NCBI GenBank assembly: GCA_020975405.1
Contig: JAIOWQ010000001.1
Coordinates: 1,860,001 to 1,924,000 of the forward strand
DNA from: Keithomyces neogunnii
Taxonomy: Eukaryota > Ascomycota > Sordariomycetes > Hypocreales > Clavicipitaceae
Reading direction: 5' to 3'
DNA: 64,000 bases
Shown here: positions 47,068-57,596 of the stretch, one piece after another
How the letters are laid out: every line of letters starts with the position of its first letter
How positions within the stretch are numbered: the first letter of the stretch is position 1
Notes under the pieces: model-generated
Database searches by the model: none
The model's input: the letters and a program-made list of their open reading frames with translations, nothing else
Told to the model about the DNA's origin: nothing
Translations under genes and position numbers: made by a program

Positions 47068-48553
47068 ATGTCGTCCTTTTCGGACTCTGAAGAGGACGTC
47101 GACATACGCTTCCTCCTCCCTCAAGATGTCGGCGACACGGAAGAGGTAGAGAGATATGAGCCTGGGGGTTTCCATCCTGTTCACCTGGATGACAGGTACG
47201 ATGATGGGCGCTATAGAGTTGTCCACAAGCTTGGCGCTGGGGGCTTTTCCACTGTTTGGCTTGCGCGAGACGAGAAGGAGAAGAAGTGGGTGGCTCTGAA
47301 AATTGTTGATTCTGACCATTCCGCTTCAACCAGCACAAAGAGTGTCCTCAGTCGCTCAGCCTTGCGGGACGGCGAATCACACTTTGTGGCTCAGCATCAC
47401 CAACAGTTTACCTTTGATGGACCAAACGGTCGCCATTTATGCCTCGTCCTGCCCGTCCTCGGCCCGTCGACGGCCGAGCTATCGTATGGCTTCAGCTGCA
47501 GACTCACACCACGATTCGCTCGGATGGTGGCTCATCAGGCCACGAGAGCGGTTGCCGACCTCCACTCGCAAGGCCTGTGTCATGGAGGTGAGTCAGTCCG
47601 TGCTGGCTTTTTGGTTTGGGCAGTCAGCTAACAGAGGGCTAGATGTAACCACGGGCAACCTTCTCCTTGGCATTTCAGAGCTCGACCACTATGGGGAAGA
47701 CGACATCTACCGATTGTTTGGCCGGCCAGTGACGGGAGTGCTGGAGACCGTATCCGGCGTTCCACCCGGTCCTGAGGCGCCTCGGTATATAGTGAAGAGC
47801 ATAGACTTTCTTTCTCCTTCATCAAACATCATCAAGCCCGACGTAAAACTCGTCGACTTTGACCAATGTTTCCCAACCTCCTCGCCGCCCCAGAAATTGC
47901 TTGGTACTCCCCTCGAATTTCTAGCGCCTGAAGTTGCAGTCGGACTAGCAGCCGGTCCTGCGAGCGATGTTTGGGCTCTTGGGTGCTGCATATTCCGGCT
48001 TAGGTCTGGAGACGGGCCCTTCTCGAGCCCGTTCGAGGTCACCACTCCCGAGGATCTGATGAGCTACATCATCCATACTCTTGGGGAAGATATGCCGCGT
48101 GATTGGCAGGACAGTGTCCTATGGGACCCTCGGGGGCAGCCGACGAAGGACGCCAACAAAGGGAGGCCACATAATCAGTGGTGGGATGATGACAAACGAT
48201 CCTTGCGAGATATTGTTTACAATATATGGGATGAACCAAAGAACCGTATTGTCCAGACCGGCACCTTGAGGCCGGAGCGGAGGTGGTTTGAGGATGACCA
48301 CCAACCGTTTCCCTCTCACTTTTCGGACATGGTGTGGCACCCAAAGGCCGTCAAGGTAGACAATATGTATCTATCCGGCTACGGCAGCGGGTGGGCCGCG
48401 TTGTTGAAGGTTCTGCCAAAGATACCAAAAGACGAAGCTGCTCTGCTCTACGACCTCTTGTCCAAGATCTTTGTCTACGATCCGACAAGACGCCCCACAG
48501 CGAGGGAGATGCTTGATCACCCTTGGTTCAGTTTCGACGGGCCCGACATCTAG
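47068..48553 (+). CDS. SRPK-like serine/threonine protein kinase
   Basis: Exons 47068..47587 and 47643..48553, 476 residues; an in-frame ATG at 46939 would add 43 residues, but MSSFSDSEEDVDIRFLLPQD is the more typical start. The kinase N-lobe has LGAGGFSTVWLARD (glycine loop) and WVALKIV (lysine). The catalytic loop, split by the intron, reads HG|DVTTGNLLL, keeping the Asp and Asn but replacing Lys. The metal motif is DFDQ rather than DFG. The activation end GTPLEFLAPEVAVG and SDVWALGCCIFRL are as in SRPKs. The last helix PTAREMLDHPWF is present. This matches a lineage-expanded fungal SRPK-like group (HGD...N); activity is likely but not certain. Confidence 0.85.
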
Positions 48554-49613
48554 CGCTGCTGACTTTGAACTGAGCGCTGGGTATGCCCTTGCGGAAACCC
48601 AGTTGAAGCATCTATCCTAGGTTATGGTTATGAAAGGAAAATACGAAGGAGACAAGACACTCGTCTTTCCAGATTCCTTGTTCAAAGTTTTGATGCTAAC
48701 GAGTGAATTCATAGCAATCACAAATATGAGTCGAGTCGGCGCTTGTCCTGGAACGGGTAGCATTGTCACCCATGTATTCGACCAAGGCTGAAGATTGACA
48801 ATTGCAACAGACGGTAAAGCACTTGTCTGGCGACAAAGCTGGTGCACGAGGGAGGCAAGCTAGTGATATCGTCCGCATCAAAGACAACTCGAGCTGTGTA
48901 GGGGACAATCATCACCGTGTGGTCAAGGCGCTGTGGTTCACTGAACATGGCACAAGGTGGGTTCGCAAGTATTGTGACTGCAGCGCGCGAGGAACTTGTG
49001 AGACATTGAGAAACTAGAGGTCGATTGTATTCCAGAATCTACAAGACTGCTCAGGGCATGGCAGAGTCTGGTGCGTTGCCAGCATATCTCGCCGTCCGCC
49101 GTCCGCCGTGCTGGGCTCAGGCATCTAACATGTGTTCAATCATGTCATCCACCCGTCGCCCTACATACTGCATACGAGATCCGCTTCTTCCCGTCGACAA
49201 TCAATACAAGTGTCATGGGTGTGCTGCTTTGATGTATATGGAACCGCCACGCTGCCATTCGCACACAGGTGTCGTAGAGCCATTCATGGACTTTGGCCAG
49301 CTTCGCTCATGGCAAGGCTGCATCCAAGAGCCTCGCAATGGCGCCACTGGCAGAGCTGGCTCAGAGGACAGGCGGCTGCACAGTGTACTCTATAAACTTG
49401 CCACGGTTGGTGCAAGCCGAGCAAGAAACTGACTGAGCTTCGAACCCAGCTAAAGCCGCAAGATGCTGTTCGTTGCCGCCATCTTATACCGTAACGAAGT
49501 GATTGTTCCACGAGGAATCTTGCTCCAAGTCTTCCGCGTCCCCAGTAGGACATTCTATGCAACAGGCACTGGCAAGGAACTGGTCGAGCAGGGTGAGTCG
49601 ACATGGCGGCAAA
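48554..49613. other. 1.1-kb intergenic region
   Basis: Open frames such as 49025-49432 show no recognisable domain and irregular codon use. No gene is supported. Confidence 0.5.
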
Positions 49614-50073
49614 TTACCCAGATGCCGTCATCTTTTGTTCACATTTCAGCTTGTACGATTCCAGCAGCTGGCGCGAGTCATTGTCAAAAACCTGTGCGCC
49701 TCCCTTGTCGAAAGCCCTTTGGATCAAATCAATGCCTTCCTGGTAGCGACGGAAGAAGTAGAGCTCCTCAACGGCATGGATGAGCTCCTGGGTGCGCATT
49801 TTGTTCGGGCCCGGCTGCAGAGGCAGGACCACATGCTTATGGATCTGGGAGACGCAGCGTCGTCAGTGTCGTGGACTCGTGTGTGACGTGTCAGTAATGA
49901 TGGGGTTGGCGAGGCTGGCTCACCTCTCCATTCTCGACCCGAACGCGATAATCGCGCTTGACGGCCTGAAACTCGTCTTCTGTCTGGCCCGTCCTGTCCG
50001 CCTTCTTCTTGGTCACGTCGACTTCGTCGTCGGAGAATTCAATGTTGAGAATGCCGCCGTCTTGGTCGTCCAT
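49614..50073 (-). CDS. Small conserved-looking protein, unknown function
   Basis: Exons 50073..49924 and 49844..49614 (intron GTGAGC...CCCAG) encode 126 residues. The first half is acidic (MDDQDGGILNIEFSDDEVDV) and mixed-charge; the second half is helical (MRTQELIHAVEELYFFRRYQ, then EGIDLIQRAFDKGGAQ), resembling a single TPR-like hairpin. No family is recognised. The clean splice and codon use support a real gene. Confidence 0.7.
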
Positions 50074-51320
50074 TGTGGTTCACGTTTGTTGAAAGAAGAT
50101 TTTTGCTCCAGTGAGTTGGTGTTTGGTGCCCCACAGGATGAAGAGTTTGGGTTGACCTTGGATGCGCTGGTGAGCGCCATGCTACATGGTTGGTGTTTCT
50201 CACCGCGCCCTTTGCATTTTATTGTGTGGTTAATAATTTCTTGAGCCATTTCTTACTCCTTGCTTCTCGTACTACTTTCTGTCGCTGGCCTTGGGCTTGT
50301 TCACACTTGGCCGTCATTCCTGTTCTAGGGTAAGCTGGCTTGACTGACCGAGTCCGACTACACGACTAGGTAAACAGAGTATGTCGTCTATTCATGTTGA
50401 TGGACACTCGTACCATAATTTACGACACCCGGCCTATCAGTTCATCATCATAAAAAGCAACAGAGTAGAAAGGCAGAATCCCCTAGACATATGCATACAT
50501 GGCCTTGGCATGAATATCATGAGAGGCATGACGAACAGACCAAAAAATACAAAATATTTCCCCCCCGACCCTTGACCTACAGGAAATGAGAGTTTGAGGA
50601 AATTTCTTCTCGGGCGAAGCCATGTTGTCCATCAGGGTGCTTACACCAGACGCTAGAGATTTATGCTGAAAAGCTAAAGTCTGTGCTCAGCGGAGATGAG
50701 AGATGGTGACTTGCACATTGTTCAATCCAGATAATCTGGAAACAGGGTCCATGTCACGGAACTTGCAAGAAATTGCAATTCTCTGGTAATAATTGTTGGC
50801 TGTAGGAAAAACCTCGTTTAGCTGACGTCTGCATGGACCCGAGCACTGTCCATCTACAGCGAGCCCTCACATCTACACATCACCAATCTCTTGGAGTGGC
50901 CCTACTTTCCAAAGTCACCATGTTGGTTCCGTGACATGCATGTGCCGAGATGCCGAATTGCAGCTCCCGGCTGCCTGTGATTGGAGAATTTAGTCGTCCT
51001 TTGTTTGCCCGCGCACGCCAGCCGCACCATAAAGGTTCTCACTTGCCGCCGTTTCGGGCGCTAGCGACGGCTTCAACTGACGTTGCTCTTGGTAAAACGC
51101 TAACAATGCACGCGCCGTGAAGCCAGAAGTCTTGATGCGCAGGTGCTCGTCCCCTTGGCTGCAATATGGCATCAGATATGGAGGGAAAGCCTCTTCACCA
51201 AGCCCCGGGTCTGGCAACTTATAAAAGCGCATTATTCGCTTCTTTCGGCTGCTGAAAAACTCACTGCCCAGAGAAGCATTCTTTTCATTCCTGGGTTTGC
51301 CTAAAAGCCTGCCCAACAAC
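50074..51320. other. 1.2-kb intergenic region upstream of the ZIP transporter
   Basis: Promoter of the small protein gene (minus) and of the zinc transporter (plus). A ZRE-like site is listed separately. A minus open frame overlapping the transporter start is a shadow. Confidence 0.5.
51026..51036. promoter_or_regulatory. Zinc-responsive-element-like site
   Basis: ACCATAAAGGT lies 285-295 bp upstream of the ZIP transporter ATG. It differs from the yeast Zap1 element (ACCTTNAAGGT) at one fixed position. Function is inferred from sequence and from its place before a zinc transporter. Confidence 0.45.
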
Positions 51321-52469
51321 ATGGCGGAGACGGATACCCCCCCCTTCAACGCCAGCTCTGTCGACCTGGACAACACACCACTGGTCGACATCATCTGCTA
51401 CCTCAAAGAGAGCGGCAATGGCTACGATGGCAGACTTGGCCTGCACGTGGCCTCGATATTTATCATCCTCATCATCTCTACGACGGTTACCGTCTTCCCC
51501 GTCCTGGCTACCCGTATTCGACGCCTAAAGATACCTCTGTCCGTCTACCTCTTTGCGCGATACTTTGGCGCCGGCGTCATCATAGCCACTGCGTTTGTGC
51601 ACCTGCTGGATCCGGCATACGAAGCCATCGGCCCGGCCAGCTGCGTTGGCCTGACGGGAGGATGGTCAACTTACTCCTGGCCGCCAGCCATAGCCCTGTC
51701 CTCGGCAATGGTCATCTTCCTCTTGGACTTTGTCGCAGAATACTACGTCGAAAACCGACACGGACTGGTCCACGCCCCCGTGGAGAACATCATCACCGAT
51801 GCGCCCGGAGCTGATGGCAACGGCACGCACCCGCGCGCTTCCCACATGCATCTTCACTCGGCAGATCAGGACGACCACAAGAGGAGCGACGACGACCAGG
51901 CGCTGGGAGAAAACCTGGACAGCGACCTTGAAGAGCTGAAACACCTCTCTGGTGATTCCGACGACGTGTACAGGGCGTTCCATTCGCAGATTTCGGCCTT
52001 TCTCGTCTTGGAGTTTGGCGTCATCTTCCACAGCGTCATCATCGGCCTCAACCTCGGCGTGGCGGGAGGCGACGACTTCAACACGCTGTTTCCCGTGCTC
52101 GTTTTCCACCAGTCGTTTGAAGGGCTGGGTATTGGTGCGCGGCTCAGCGTCATCCCGATTCCCACCAAGTGGAAATGGTTGCCGTGGGCGCTCTGCCTTT
52201 TGTACGGCCTGACGACACCCATTTCCATCGCCATTGGCCTGGGGATCAATCAGACGTACAACGGCGACTCCTACACTGCCAATGTGGTGTCTGGCGTTCT
52301 GGACTCCATCTCTGCCGGCATCCTCATCTACACGGGTCTTGTGGAAATGCTGGCGCGCGACTTTCTCTTCAACCCGAACCGCACCAACAGCAAGAAACGC
52401 CTGGCTCTCATGCTCGCGTCGCTGTATCTCGGCTGCGCAATCATGGCTTTGCTGGGTCGCTGGGCATAG
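51321..52469 (+). CDS. ZIP-family zinc transporter (Zrt1/Zrt2 type)
   Basis: Single exon, 382 residues from the ATG at 51321; the open frame before it starts at a TTG. Eight membrane segments are expected: LHVASIFIILIISTTVTVFP first, then ARYFGAGVIIATAFVHLL. A long cytosolic loop carries a His-rich patch (HPRASHMHLHSADQDDH) typical of metal binding. The metal path motifs are HSVIIGLNLG (His237) in TM4 and HQSFEGLGIG (His263, Glu) in TM5. The end LALMLASLYLGCAIMALLGR matches the family. It imports zinc across the plasma membrane and is expected to be induced by zinc shortage. Confidence 0.95.
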   Translation: MAETDTPPFNASSVDLDNTPLVDIICYLKESGNGYDGRLGLHVASIFIILIISTTVTVFPVLATRIRRLKIPLSVYLFARYFGAGVIIATAFVHLLDPAYEAIGPASCVGLTGGWSTYSWPPAIALSSAMVIFLLDFVAEYYVENRHGLVHAPVENIITDAPGADGNGTHPRASHMHLHSADQDDHKRSDDDQALGENLDSDLEELKHLSGDSDDVYRAFHSQISAFLVLEFGVIFHSVIIGLNLGVAGGDDFNTLFPVLVFHQSFEGLGIGARLSVIPIPTKWKWLPWALCLLYGLTTPISIAIGLGINQTYNGDSYTANVVSGVLDSISAGILIYTGLVEMLARDFLFNPNRTNSKKRLALMLASLYLGCAIMALLGRWA

Positions 52470-53927
52470 GGGGTTTCTGCGGGAAGACTGGACAACCACA
52501 GCTTTGTAGTCGTTTGTGTATTTACACTTGACGACGCCTTTACAAGTCTGGAACCCTGGCGACTCTGCTCAGCATGCTAGCGCCATGGTTTCTTTAACGA
52601 GAGCGTAATATACTTTGACATGTCCATTTCGTGCAAGTCGGTTCTTGATTAAAATGTACATTTACTTGGTCACCGGCCGGTAGAATTAGCAACTACGAGC
52701 TGTCTGTTCAATGGCTATTGGCGAGTCCGGCCTGGGATGCGTGATTACATGTGATTACAAATGTAGTGGGCATAAAATTGAGGTCGAGGCCATATTGAAG
52801 CATTAGAATCACCCCGGGGGGGGGGGGGGGTGTTGACAGACCAATTGAATGGCCGGCACGAAACTTTTCATCATTCGAGTACGTTATCGAGTCCCAGGAT
52901 GCTATCTAGAGACGACCAAGAGCTCAACGTTGCACAAGGCAGCTAGCCCACGGCAGGGCTCGGGCGTGAGGCACGTGGCCCAACGAGTCTCGAACTTTCG
53001 AGTTTTCACTCTCGACATCAACAAAAGACGCAGGTGAAAAGGGGAACTGGTCACGTTTTCCAAGCAGCCTGCGCCTCGTGCTGCTTATACCCGGAGATGC
53101 ATCCAGTCGATCCACTGTCGCAGAGTGAATATTTAGGTTAATGTTGCATGCATGTGGGGGGTCGTCTGGGGCCAGGAACAAGCAGTGGATCAGCTGATTG
53201 ACCCACCAAAGCTCCCTATCAAAGAGTGCGCTGACAGCACGTGTCAACCTGTCGACTTGCACTACCTGATCGACATTGAAGGAAATGCAGCAAAAACATT
53301 GTGCCTGAAATACACTAAGCGCAAACTATTTTCTCTCACTCTCTCTTTTACGGAGTACCGCTAGCCGAATTCGACCGAGATAGGCAACTATTACTACAAC
53401 CTCTTTGAAATCATGTCACCAGAGGCACTCGAGGAAAGCTGCCAGGCAAGATGCGCCCAGGCCGGGGGACAATTCAGTTTAGGCCACAGCAGGCCACAGA
53501 GAATGGTATTTTGCTCTCAAAACGTCATGGGCTGGCTGCAATACAATCTGTTATTAATCTTCAAATTAGGTTATGCAAGAGTCGAAAGTATGACGTCGCG
53601 ACGCGGCTCCCAGCAAGGCCATTTCACGCCTTTAGCCTTTAGCCTTAGCCGGGCGCGGATGTGCGGCACGCTGCCAACCAGGGCCAGGGCGTGGGTGGTT
53701 GATTCGGCGAGGGAAATGAAGGCATCTGAGCTAGACTCGAATCCGTGACCGACTCGGGGGCGTGGTGCTGCGATGATTATTGATGAAAGGGAGCTGGGGG
53801 GGTGCAACAAGCCAGACCTGGCTGGACTGGATACACTGATGCAGCCCTCGGTCTACATAAAGACGCAGCCAGTCCTGGCGACTGGCGACCAATGCCAACA
53901 GTCATATTACAAACTTCTCGAATTAAT
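52470..53927. other. 1.5-kb intergenic region
   Basis: No gene is seen. A 15-nt poly-G tract lies at 52816-52830. The acid phosphatase promoter is at the end, with a TATA-like ctacataaagac near 53853. Confidence 0.5.
52816..52830. repeat. Poly-G tract, 15 nt
   Basis: Uninterrupted G run following a short C run. Confidence 0.9.
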
Positions 53928-55523
53928 ATGAAGTCCAGCTTTGTACTGGCCGCGGGCCTGCAGGGTGCCTCGGCTTTGCTGAGTGCGCGTGGCGCCGACG
54001 CCGCCGGTCAGATTCGTCTGGCATACCACGGCGACAATGGCATGACTGTCAGTTGGAACACCTTTGACCAGGTCAAGACGCCCTCGGTCAAGTGGGGGCT
54101 GTCCAAGGACAAGCTCGACAAGACGGCCTCGTCGCACCTGTCGCTCACCTATCCCACGTCGACCACGTACAACAACCATGTCCTCATCAACGGCTTGAAG
54201 CCCGACACGACCTACTACTACCTGCCGTCGCCCCTGCCCCAGGGCCAGCATGTCGAGCCGTACACCTTCAAGACGGCCCGCGCTGCCGGCGACACCCAGC
54301 CCTTCTCCGTTGCCGTCGTTGTTGATCTCGGCACCATGGGCGCCCGGGGACTCACCACCACGGCCGGCGATGGCGTGTCTCCCAACAACGTGCTGCAGCC
54401 GGGTGAGAAGAACACGATTGACTCGTTGGCCGCCAGCAAGTCCACCTACGACTTCATCTGGCACCCCGGTGACATTGCCTACGCCGACTACTGGCTCAAG
54501 GAGGAGATCCAGGGCTTCCTGCCCAACACCACCATCGAGGAGGGCCGCCTCGTCTACGAGGCCATCCTCAACGACTTTTACGACCAAATGGCCGTCGTCA
54601 CCGAGTCCAAGCCCTACATGGTCGGCCCCGGAAACCACGAGGCCAGCTGCGACAACGGCGGCACCACGGACAAGGTCCACAACATCACCTACGACGTCAG
54701 CATCTGCTCGCCCGGCCAGACCAACTTCACCGGCTACAAGAACCACTACCGCATGCCCAGCGACGTGTCTGGAGGCACCGGCAACTTCTGGTACAGCTTC
54801 GACAACGGCCTGGTGCACTTTGTCCAGGTCGACACCGAGACGGACCTCGGCCACGGCCTCGTCGGCCCCGACGAGGTTGGCGGCGCCGAGGGCATGGGCG
54901 CCAGCCCCGTCAATGCCACCATGAACGCGCAGCTGACCTGGCTCGAGGCCGACCTGGCATCCGTCGACCGCAAGAAGACGCCCTGGCTCGTTGTCGCCGG
55001 CCACCGCCCGTGGTACCTCAGCGGCAAGAACGCCTCGGGCACCCTCTGCTTCTCGTGCAAGGACGTCTTTGAGCCCCTCTTCCTCAAGTACAACGTTGAC
55101 CTGGTCATGTCTGGCCACTCGCACGTCTACGAGCGCCAGGCCCCCATGGCCAACTACAACGTCGACCCCAACGAGCTCAACAACCCCAAGGCCCCGTGGT
55201 ACATCACCAACGGCGTCGCCGGCCACTACGACGGCCTCGACGCCTTTGTCCTGCCCAAGCAGCCCTACAGCCGATTTGGCATCGACATTAGCAATTCCAC
55301 CTATGGATGGAGCCGACTGACCTTCCACAACTGCTCGCACCTGACCCACGAGTTTGTCGCCAGCAACAACAACTCGGTCATTGACACGGCCACCCTGTAC
55401 AAGGCGCACTCTTGCGGTTCCAGCGGCGGCCATGGAGGTGGCAAGGGCCACGGCAACGGTGGCGGCAAGGGCCACGGCAACGGCGGCGGCAAGGGCCATC
55501 CTTCCAAGCCCTGCTCTCTGTAA
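53928..55523 (+). CDS. Secreted purple acid phosphatase
   Basis: Single exon, 531 residues from the ATG at 53928; the frame extends further upstream but with promoter-like sequence. A signal peptide (MKSSFVLAAGLQGASALLSA) precedes an N-terminal beta domain (QIRLAYHGDNGMTVSWNTF). Metallophosphoesterase motifs are complete: VVVDLG (Asp133), HPGDIAYADY (Asp182), GNHEA (Asn236, His237), VVAGHRPWY and GHSHVYER (His397, His399). Many Asn-X-Ser/Thr sites suggest heavy glycosylation. It should release phosphate from organic esters outside the cell, as fungal aphA-type enzymes do. The last 30 residues are a Gly/Lys/His/Asn tandem repeat unlike the rest of the protein. Codon third positions are almost all C or G, which leaves a 551-codon open frame on the other strand. 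Confidence 0.95.
   Translation: MKSSFVLAAGLQGASALLSARGADAAGQIRLAYHGDNGMTVSWNTFDQVKTPSVKWGLSKDKLDKTASSHLSLTYPTSTTYNNHVLINGLKPDTTYYYLPSPLPQGQHVEPYTFKTARAAGDTQPFSVAVVVDLGTMGARGLTTTAGDGVSPNNVLQPGEKNTIDSLAASKSTYDFIWHPGDIAYADYWLKEEIQGFLPNTTIEEGRLVYEAILNDFYDQMAVVTESKPYMVGPGNHEASCDNGGTTDKVHNITYDVSICSPGQTNFTGYKNHYRMPSDVSGGTGNFWYSFDNGLVHFVQVDTETDLGHGLVGPDEVGGAEGMGASPVNATMNAQLTWLEADLASVDRKKTPWLVVAGHRPWYLSGKNASGTLCFSCKDVFEPLFLKYNVDLVMSGHSHVYERQAPMANYNVDPNELNNPKAPWYITNGVAGHYDGLDAFVLPKQPYSRFGIDISNSTYGWSRLTFHNCSHLTHEFVASNNNSVIDTATLYKAHSCGSSGGHGGGKGHGNGGGKGHGNGGGKGHPSKPCSL
55435..55500 (+). repeat. 24-bp coding tandem repeat (GGGKGHGN)n
   Basis: Nearly three copies of a 24-bp unit, ggcggcaagggccacggcaa plus four bases, within the 3' end of the acid phosphatase coding sequence, encoding an eight-residue Gly/Lys/His/Asn unit. 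Confidence 0.9.
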
Positions 55524-56034
55524 AGGCCCAGACGGCCTGATTTGGCTGCCCCTGCGCATCACAATCCAGAGCCATGGCGGTTTCGCAACATTCTTTGGAC
55601 AAATTTAGCCTTGTTGGCGTGTAGTATAACAAAGACGTTTTTGGGAGTTGGGGACAATGGGGATCGCGCAGGGGCTGAAACGGGCAGTCTCCCATGTTCG
55701 ATATTCTAGTAACAAACTTAATCATCAGCTTTGAGTAGAAAATAGACTTGTACGTGGTTGTCAACAGCGCAGTCTCCAAGAACCCCGAAATCGCCTTTGT
55801 CAAGCTGGAGTACTAGTCAAACATTGTCACTCACGACTTGTTTTACTTGAATTACCCGCTTGGAATAAAGGCGCTGAAAAATGCCATGCTTGGAAACGGA
55901 GCAAGACAAAGAAGACTGCTGCGCGACGTCTGCTCTTCAGCACCGACCCTGTGCATATTTAAGCAACCGTCTTGACAACCATTTCACTTCCCATGGTTTT
56001 GCAAGAAAGAGGAAAAGTTTAGCAATAAGCCAAG
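55524..56034. other. Intergenic, acid phosphatase 3' flank
   Basis: 511 bp; no gene. The final 100 bp contain tgcatatttaagc near 55950, a TATA-like box for the next gene. Confidence 0.5.
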
Positions 56035-56967
56035 ATGGACGCAGCAGCAGCGCCAGCCGCGCACACGAGAGGCGATGTTGACCACAAGCTCTCTGCCCCA
56101 AGAATCGAAAGCCTCAACGGCTGCGTCGTCTTTGATTGCAACGGCTCCCAGATCGAGTTCAAGAACTTGTATGCCGAAAACAGGACCCGGCGGACTCTGG
56201 TGGTGTTTATCGGATCCTTTCTCAGCTGCGTATGACCGACCCTCCCCCCTTTTCTCTGACTGCCGCATCAAGGGACCAAGGCGCTGACTCGAAGCTGCTA
56301 GGCCTGCATGCAATACCTGCGAAGCCTCTCTGAATCCATCAAAGACGGCGACCTGTCCAGCGTCGAGGCATCCATCGTCGTGGTGGGATGCGGCGACTAC
56401 CACCTCATCAACGCCTACCGGGAGGAAACAAAGTGCCCCTTTCCGCTATTCACCGACGCCTCGGGCCGAATATACGAGGAGCTGGGCATGATCAAGACGA
56501 CTGACAAGGGCGCCCGGCCCGCGTATGCACAGGAGAGAATCGTCAGAAGCAAGATTGGCAGCTGGATCCTGAGGATGAAATTCAGCCTGATGAGTTCGCC
56601 TTGCTTGCCCGGAGCCGAGAACCAGGCAGGCGGCGAGTTTCTTTTCGAGCCCGCCAGTATACTCGCGCCCACGAATGAGGAAGGCGCCAAGAGGCACCAG
56701 GTGAAGCGTCGTGAAATGATGGGCCACAAGATCGAGAAGGAGTCTGAGCCGTTGGAGAGAAAGAATCTGACCTGGTGCAACCGGATGCGGTCGCGGCGCG
56801 ATCACGCAGAAGTTGCCGAGATTTTGGACGTATTAGGGTTGGACGCGCGCGCGGGCTCCGTCGGTGACTCTGGCACGCGGCATTCGGCCATGAAATTGCG
56901 AAAGGGGAGCGGCAAAAGTCTGGGCGATGGATACCGCAGGAGAAGGAACGCAGCCCGGGCACATTGA
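56035..56967 (+). CDS. AhpC/TSA-type thioredoxin-fold protein (PRXL2-like)
   Basis: Exons 56035..56229 and 56302..56967, 286 residues. The fold resembles peroxiredoxin-like 2 proteins: RRTLVVFIGSFLSC joins ACMQYLRSLSESI across the intron to form a Cys-Ala-Cys motif at the position of the redox cysteine, followed by IVVVGCGDYHLINAYREETK and FPLFTDASGRIYEELGM. The C-terminal 110 residues are very basic and low complexity (QVKRREMMGHKIEKESEPLE, then RRRRNAARAH), beyond the usual family end. A redox role is inferred from the fold; substrates are unknown. Confidence 0.78.
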
Positions 56968-57596
56968 CACCTCAGCTTCTATACCACCACAGTGACGCGG
57001 CAGGCAGTGGAAATGGAAATGGTGGCGATTGTTGGGAGAGCACCGGAGTCTAGTGGCACGTTGGATAGGCTCTGCGAAAGATCAGGAACCCCATCGTCAG
57101 CCAGGCTTTTGACCATGACATGTATTAATTGTGCGTAATAGAACCAAGGTGCAAACTGTTACAAGACGTGACGACGCATCAAAGGTCCAATCCGACCTCG
57201 CCCACGTGACCGTATATAAGTAGGTTCTGGCACAGGACAGGCTCGTTGTGATGTTTGGTGGTCATGCAGGTTCCCAGTGTACCTCAGCCTCGTGTACTCT
57301 GCAGATCTCGGGCTGCACTGTTGGAGTAAAAGCTGATCCGCCGTCTGTGCAAGCAAGTAATATTTTAGCACAGGCACTCGCCGTCTGACAGCTTATTCAG
57401 CCAGCGTCCTGGACCTGCGTAATCCAGCGGCTTCCGCTAGGAAATGTCGCATTGGTAGACCGTAGGGGCCAGATTGCTTACTCTGTCGCTGACTTGCACG
57501 CAGCATATACGCCAAAGGCGTAAATATTACCCGACTCTTCTTAATAAGTACACATTGGCCATATTTTTCTGCTCCATCACTCATTACTGTACATCA
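56968..57596. other. Intergenic, 629 bp
   Basis: No gene is seen. It contains gtatataagtagg near 57211-57224, a TATA-like element that precedes no obvious start. Confidence 0.45.

Noticed and set aside
50990..51394. 134-residue minus frame upstream of the ZIP gene
   Set aside because: Overlaps the transporter coding start and its promoter; no recognisable feature.
51666..52499. 277-codon antisense frame over the ZIP transporter
   Set aside because: Shadow of the transporter gene; no domain.
53907..55562. 551-codon open frame antisense to the acid phosphatase
   Set aside because: Explained by strong C/G third-position bias of the sense gene; the product is a Val/Gly/Ala-rich string without a domain.
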